Shown here: positions 7,786 to 10,919 of the stretch, in pieces | How positions within the stretch are numbered: position 1 is the first letter of the stretch | Layout: each line of letters starts with the position of its first letter | Source of the DNA: Amoeboradix gromovi | Lineage: Eukaryota; Sanchytriomycota; Sanchytriomycetes; Sanchytriales; Sanchytriaceae | DNA length: 10,919 nucleotides | Direction: 5' to 3' | NCBI GenBank assembly: GCA_018985225.1 | Contig: JADGIF010000326.1 | Location: 1 to 10,919, forward strand | Program-made: the position numbers and the translations under genes | Notes under the pieces: generated by a model | What the model saw: the letters and a program-made list of their open reading frames with translations, nothing else | Database searches by the model: none | What the model was told of the DNA's origin: nothing

Positions 7786-8330
7786 ATGGCACTTACCCAA
7801 GTTGTCTACAGTGAAGGAGTGTGGGATCTCGAAGTAATTTGAGAGCTTCACATTTAACGTAGGCGAATCCAGGAGATTTCAAATTTTTTTTCATGCTGTG
7901 GATACTTTTTCTTTACAACATATACACTGCCGCAATGAGCACAGTAAACGGATTACTCAAAGATTACGTTAATTGTGCAATATTCTGTATGTTAACAGTA
8001 TTGGGAATAGCTAGTCAATTTAGCTATTACAATCTATCAAAAGCGTTTCTAGTTTTCTATATAGGAAGTACAGCAGCTGGCCTATGTATGAGCGGACTTC
8101 ACCTGACTAGTTTGAACGATGCAACACAGAGTCATTACAGATTTGTGGTTGAAAAAAAACTAATTGGATATGAAGACCAGATTGTTAAGGATTATATTTG
8201 GTGGGGATTATTAGGCGGATCAATAGGAGCAATGACTGCTAGTACTATCACTTCGATATTATTGAGTTGTTATATAGTAAGACATTCTAAAAAAGTCAAA
8301 AAGATACGGGATAAACAATACAGAAATTAA
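7786..8330 (+). CDS. Four-helix membrane protein, unknown family; join(7786..7833,7863..8330)
   Basis: The spliced product is 171 residues. Exon 1 encodes 16 residues (MALTQVVYSEGVWDLE) and exon 2 the rest, beginning ANPGDFKFFFMLW. A TAA sits in frame directly before ATG 7786, so no start lies further upstream. Without the intron, only a shorter product starting at ATG 7893 inside the first helix is possible, so the spliced model is better. Predicted helices are about 23-41, 52-71, 77-97 and 128-154, followed by a basic cytosolic-looking tail (RHSKKVKKIRDKQYRN). Lengths and spacing are tetraspan-like, resembling small MARVEL-type or ER membrane proteins, but no family motif is recognised. It sits between the DUF7869 and TnpB relics and is itself intact, so it is likely a host gene. 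Confidence 0.72.
7834..7862 (+). other. 29-nt intron in the membrane protein gene
   Basis: Begins GTAATT and ends TTAACGTAG, phase 0. It carries in-frame stops (TGA, and TAG at its 3' end) that block read-through. Its donor and fused branch/acceptor sequence match those of the 20-nt chitin synthase intron, which is the main support for it. Confidence 0.75.
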
Positions 8331-8597
8331 AAATCTGACTCGATCTTATAAAAGCAAAGCTGGTAAAGTAGAAATATCCCCTATTTCTTACTTTTGGTTC
8401 AGGTGAACGGGTTGATGCCAGTATCACTTTCATACTCTGCTCATTAATGAGCATTGTATTGCTACAAAGCCGTAGAGAATCTGTTGTTTACCCTGTTCTG
8501 CCTATAACTGCCACATCCAAAGTAAGAAACTTTCCTAAATCCTAATCTCTTACTCTTTTCCTCGTTAAAAGTCCTGATTTCCGAGAAAATCGAGAAT
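8331..8597. other. Region beyond the 3' end of the TnpB-like relic, with palindromes
   Basis: No gene is seen. Two perfect inverted repeats lie here: GTTCAGGTGAAC at 8397-8408 and TGCTCATTAATGAGCA at 8438-8453. The position, just past the nuclease gene on its strand, is where TnpB-type elements carry the guide RNA region and right end. That link is an inference. Confidence 0.4.
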
Positions 8598-9014
8598 TTA
8601 CGCGGAGAAAGTAGCAATGCCAAATGCTCTGTTACAGTGAGTGCTCAAGCCTTCAGTACCCTGAGGCTGGATTGAATAGGGATGCAGATACTTGATGTAT
8701 ATGTTCCTTGCAGCCATATGGTCTCTATCTATCTCCAAATGACAATTGGTACAAGTGTAAGTTTCTAAGTTGGTTTTCGTTAGAGTACCACACCTTGTAC
8801 ATCTCTGACTAGTAAATGCTTCATTACATTCGATTATCGTCTTTCCTCTTTGTTTACATTTGAACTTCAAGTGTTCCTTGAAGGTGTATTGGGACATTGT
8901 AGCCATATTTCTCGCGACCTTGCTCGATAAGCTACTTATCATTTGACTAGTATTGAACGATGGTAACAATATAAGATCATATGTCTTTGTATGCTGTACC
9001 TGCTGATTATTTCT
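8598..9014 (-). pseudogene. C-terminal fragment of a TnpB/Fanzor-like RNA-guided nuclease
   Basis: TnpB and its eukaryotic Fanzor relatives are RuvC-type nucleases guided by a transposon-encoded RNA. The frame is open from 9014 to the stop at 8598 (138 residues) and has no upstream ATG start. It shows YDLILLPSFNTSQM, then a helical stretch, ECNEAFTSQRCTRCG and YTCTNCHLEIDRDHMAARN. These are the family's E-A-x-TS-x-x-C-x-x-C zinc ribbon and the last RuvC Asp in DRD-x-x-AARN. The N-terminal two thirds, with the first RuvC Asp, is missing: homology stops near 9003, exactly where dispersed repeat copy B begins. The remaining part has no internal stop or frameshift, so the loss looks fairly recent or the fragment is transcribed. 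Whether it is Fanzor1, Fanzor2 or an IS607-type TnpB cannot be decided from this part. Confidence 0.85.
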
Positions 9015-9186
9015 TTAGATTCGACATATTCGGGACTACATCTATTCATTACATTTACCATTAGTGAAAAGGAAGAATATCGAGTGTTTAAGCTATTGGA
9101 AAAATCGGGAAAAGTCATGCAAATACATAAAAATACAAATTTTCGATGATTGATTTATTCAAGAAAACAATCGAGCTGTATTATCG
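9003..9186 (+). repeat. Dispersed repeat, copy B
   Basis: Direct repeat of 1-170. A frame open from ATG 8991 to TGA 9147 reads LIISLDSTYSGLHLF then FTISEKEEYRVFKLLEKSGK. This copy keeps the roughly 30 bp deleted in copy A but has an early stop where copy A continues (KFAINDLFKKQ). Its left edge coincides with the point where the TnpB-like homology on the other strand ends. The family is not recognised. Confidence 0.75.
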
Positions 9187-9778
9187 CATTTACTGGATCA
9201 GCCTAATTGTACTCTGATATTGGCGATGATTTAAGATGGTAAGCGCAAATGTTTGATTAACTCTGAATGATATTATTTTGGTTCAGTTTAATGGAGTTTT
9301 GGATAACCTACAATTATCCTTTTCAACTTTGCCGTTTGTTTCTCACAGGCTACCACCTCTCACTTTTCATGCAATACGACCCAATTCTCTAATATAATAA
9401 AAATAGGGGTTTTCAGTTTTTCTCATTTATAAGAAAAGTTTCCAAATCATCTCAGCCGGAATATTTAAACCTAAAGACATTACCAAGCGATGTCGAAACA
9501 ACCTTCTTTGCTCAGGCACTATCATTATTAAAAAATCATTCTTCAAACAAAGTAAAGAAATTGATATGTATTTAACCATTTACTAGTCAAACGAGTAATG
9601 AGTGTGGGAATCTAAAAAAATGCAAAATGAAGTCATTTACGCATGCAAAATTTTACAACTATAACTAATCAACTAGCATTGCTAGTTTGTCTGTGGAAAT
9701 TTTTGATTTTCCATCAATTAGTACTTTTAATTTGGAGCCGAGCAAAGCGAAGTATAATAGATTAATAATTGACAGTAT
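9187..9778. other. Intergenic stretch with one ATG-less open frame
   Basis: About 590 bp without a firm gene. An open frame without ATG at 9393-9575 (plus) reads SSQPEYLNLKTLPSDVETTF and then FAQALSLLKNHSSNK. It could be an exon remnant; a candidate acceptor TTTTCAG lies just inside it. Otherwise I see nothing. The right part is the 3' flank of RIB3. Confidence 0.4.
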
Positions 9779-10417
9779 TTATTCAAATAGCCATTCCTTG
9801 CTTTTCGATTTAATTAAAGTTAGTAAATCATTGATCGATATCATTTTAAGATTGTGCGAAACTGCAAACTGAATTAGATCAGGACGACGAGCAACATCAC
9901 CATTCGGTAAGACTATTTCAGATATTACAGCACAAGGAGTTACGCCAGCTAAGAGACAAATATCAACGCTTGCTTCAGTGTGACCTTGACGCTTTAAAAG
10001 ACCACCAGGAGTATACAACAAAGGAAACACATGACCAGGGCGGTGGAATTCTGACTGATGTGCATCTAGCCCAGAAAGTCTTTGAATAGTGTTACATCTT
10101 TCAGAAGCAGATATACCGGTAGAAGAATTAACATGATCCACAGAGACAGTAAATTGGGTACCATATTGCTCAGTGTTGTTCTTGACCATTAACGGAAGAT
10201 TAAGAACAGATGCACGGGAGGGCAGCAAGGGACAACATAAAATACCGGAAGTATTATTTACCATAAATGCAACTTGTTCAGGAGTACAAAACTCGGCAGC
10301 CATTACCAAATCACCTTCATTTTCACGATTAGTATCATCACATATTATGATCATCTCACCATTTTGTATTGCAGCTATGGCGTCAAAGACAGAATCAAAT
10401 TCCCATTGTTGAAGCAT
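9779..10417 (-). CDS. RIB3: 3,4-dihydroxy-2-butanone 4-phosphate synthase
   Basis: The enzyme converts ribulose 5-phosphate to 3,4-dihydroxy-2-butanone 4-phosphate plus formate, supplying the four-carbon unit for riboflavin synthesis. The 212-residue product has the length of fungal Rib3 (about 208) and is the stand-alone form, without a fused GTP cyclohydrolase II domain. Conserved motifs are DDTNRENEGDL (27-37), the acidic metal and substrate loop; TGISASER (100-107); RPGHVFPL (126-133); and GHTEASVD (145-152), whose His and Glu take part in metal binding and catalysis. All expected active-site elements are present and no intron is needed. The ATG at 10417 starts right before the conserved helix (FDSVFDAIAAIQNGE), as in relatives. 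Animals lack this enzyme, so it supports a fungal or protist source. A flavin-sensing RNA is not evident upstream. Confidence 0.96.
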   Translation of the reverse strand: MLQQWEFDSVFDAIAAIQNGEMIIICDDTNRENEGDLVMAAEFCTPEQVAFMVNNTSGILCCPLLPSRASVLNLPLMVKNNTEQYGTQFTVSVDHVNSSTGISASERCNTIQRLSGLDAHQSEFHRPGHVFPLLYTPGGLLKRQGHTEASVDICLLAGVTPCAVISEIVLPNGDVARRPDLIQFAVSHNLKMISINDLLTLIKSKSKEWLFE

Positions 10418-10842
10418 GATGATTGCAATTGTTTGACCCGGTATCTTGGGACAGCTATTGAGTCTACCCGAATAAATCGATTATCGTGATTCCATGAGCT
10501 ATACGGCTTTAACAAACTCTCTTTCTAGACTTTTCTAACTGGATAAAAACTTGTTATTCTTTCTTCGTCGATTGCAAATTGTTCAGGCCTTCACGATCCA
10601 AAAAAACTAAATTTAAAGATATCACTAATGGATAATGAAAACACTAATGGTCCAGGAATGGAGAGATTTGATGCATTTATGTCTATTTTGTGACTTATGG
10701 AAATATGGCAAAGCATAGCGCTACTGAAATGGCTGGAAGAGGAAATTCAAGAACAAGAAGGACGTTAGTTAGACCAATAAAATCCAAGTCTAATTTGGAA
10801 ACCAGCCTCGTCTTTTCTCACTGAGTTACGCTTTATCCAACT
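10418..10842. other. Upstream flank of RIB3, no firm gene
   Basis: This should contain the RIB3 promoter (minus strand). Short plus-strand frames start at ATG 10628 (MDNENTNGPGMERFDAFMSI, then stop) and ATG 10705 (39 residues, Arg-rich). Neither resembles a family I know, and no short intron joins them cleanly. Confidence 0.4.
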
Positions 10843-10919
10843 GGGACACCAAATATAAAAACTAGACTAACTCGTTTTTAAAGAAGGTGCTCCATACGCA
10901 GGAAATGCTATCATTAATT
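10843..10919 (+). repeat. 30-bp dispersed motif, copy e (plus), running off the window
   Basis: This is the best-preserved copy (core 10843-10872). It matches copy b at 29/30, copy d at 27/30 and copy a at 23/30 positions, and copy c at 64/77 over the extended length. By orientation it would be the left end of another element lying to the right of the window. Confidence 0.85.

Noticed and set aside
10173-10489. Plus-strand open frames over the RIB3 5' region
   Set aside because: Antisense shadows of RIB3.
1-10919. tRNA, rRNA genes or CRISPR arrays
   Set aside because: No cloverleaf with matching B-box, no rRNA-like block and no regularly spaced short repeats were seen.

Overview
The window reads as a piece of an AT-rich fungal nuclear genome. 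The main evidence is a complete division 2 (class IV-like) chitin synthase with a QRRRW motif. A RIB3-type riboflavin enzyme, a mitochondrial ribosomal protein of the mL43 family and a CCDC137-like nucleolar protein support this. No bacterial-style ribosome binding sites or operons are seen. I cannot name the species. Very short introns and dense gene spacing suggest a compact, perhaps early-diverging fungus, which is an inference.

Layout. 1-817 holds decayed coding DNA: one copy of a dispersed repeat, then an open frame broken by five stops. 818-2083 (minus) carries mL43 and a Cys-rich, probably secreted protein with three repeated motifs. 2468-5836 (plus) carries a CCDC137-like gene and, 58 bp after its stop, the chitin synthase. 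That synthase is split by a 20-nt intron that joins two reading frames into one 972-residue protein. 5837-7640 is a transposon graveyard: a broken DUF7869-type transposase gene lies between inverted copies of a 30-bp motif, with a second inverted pair nested inside it. 7786-8330 (plus) is a four-helix membrane protein gene with a 29-nt intron. 8598-9014 (minus) is the C-terminal part of a TnpB/Fanzor-like RNA-guided nuclease gene. 9003-9186 is a second copy of the dispersed repeat found at 1-175. 9779-10417 (minus) is RIB3. The right end carries another 30-bp motif copy that runs off the window.

The host genes do not form one pathway: they serve cell wall synthesis (chitin synthase), mitochondrial translation (mL43), riboflavin synthesis (RIB3) and nucleolar or chromosome function (CCDC137-like). 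The two most informative signals are the tiny introns, whose branch-point-like sequence is fused to the 3' splice site (CTAACTTAG, TTAACGTAG), and the five-copy 30-bp motif that appears to mark the ends of a DUF7869 transposon family and a small non-autonomous derivative.
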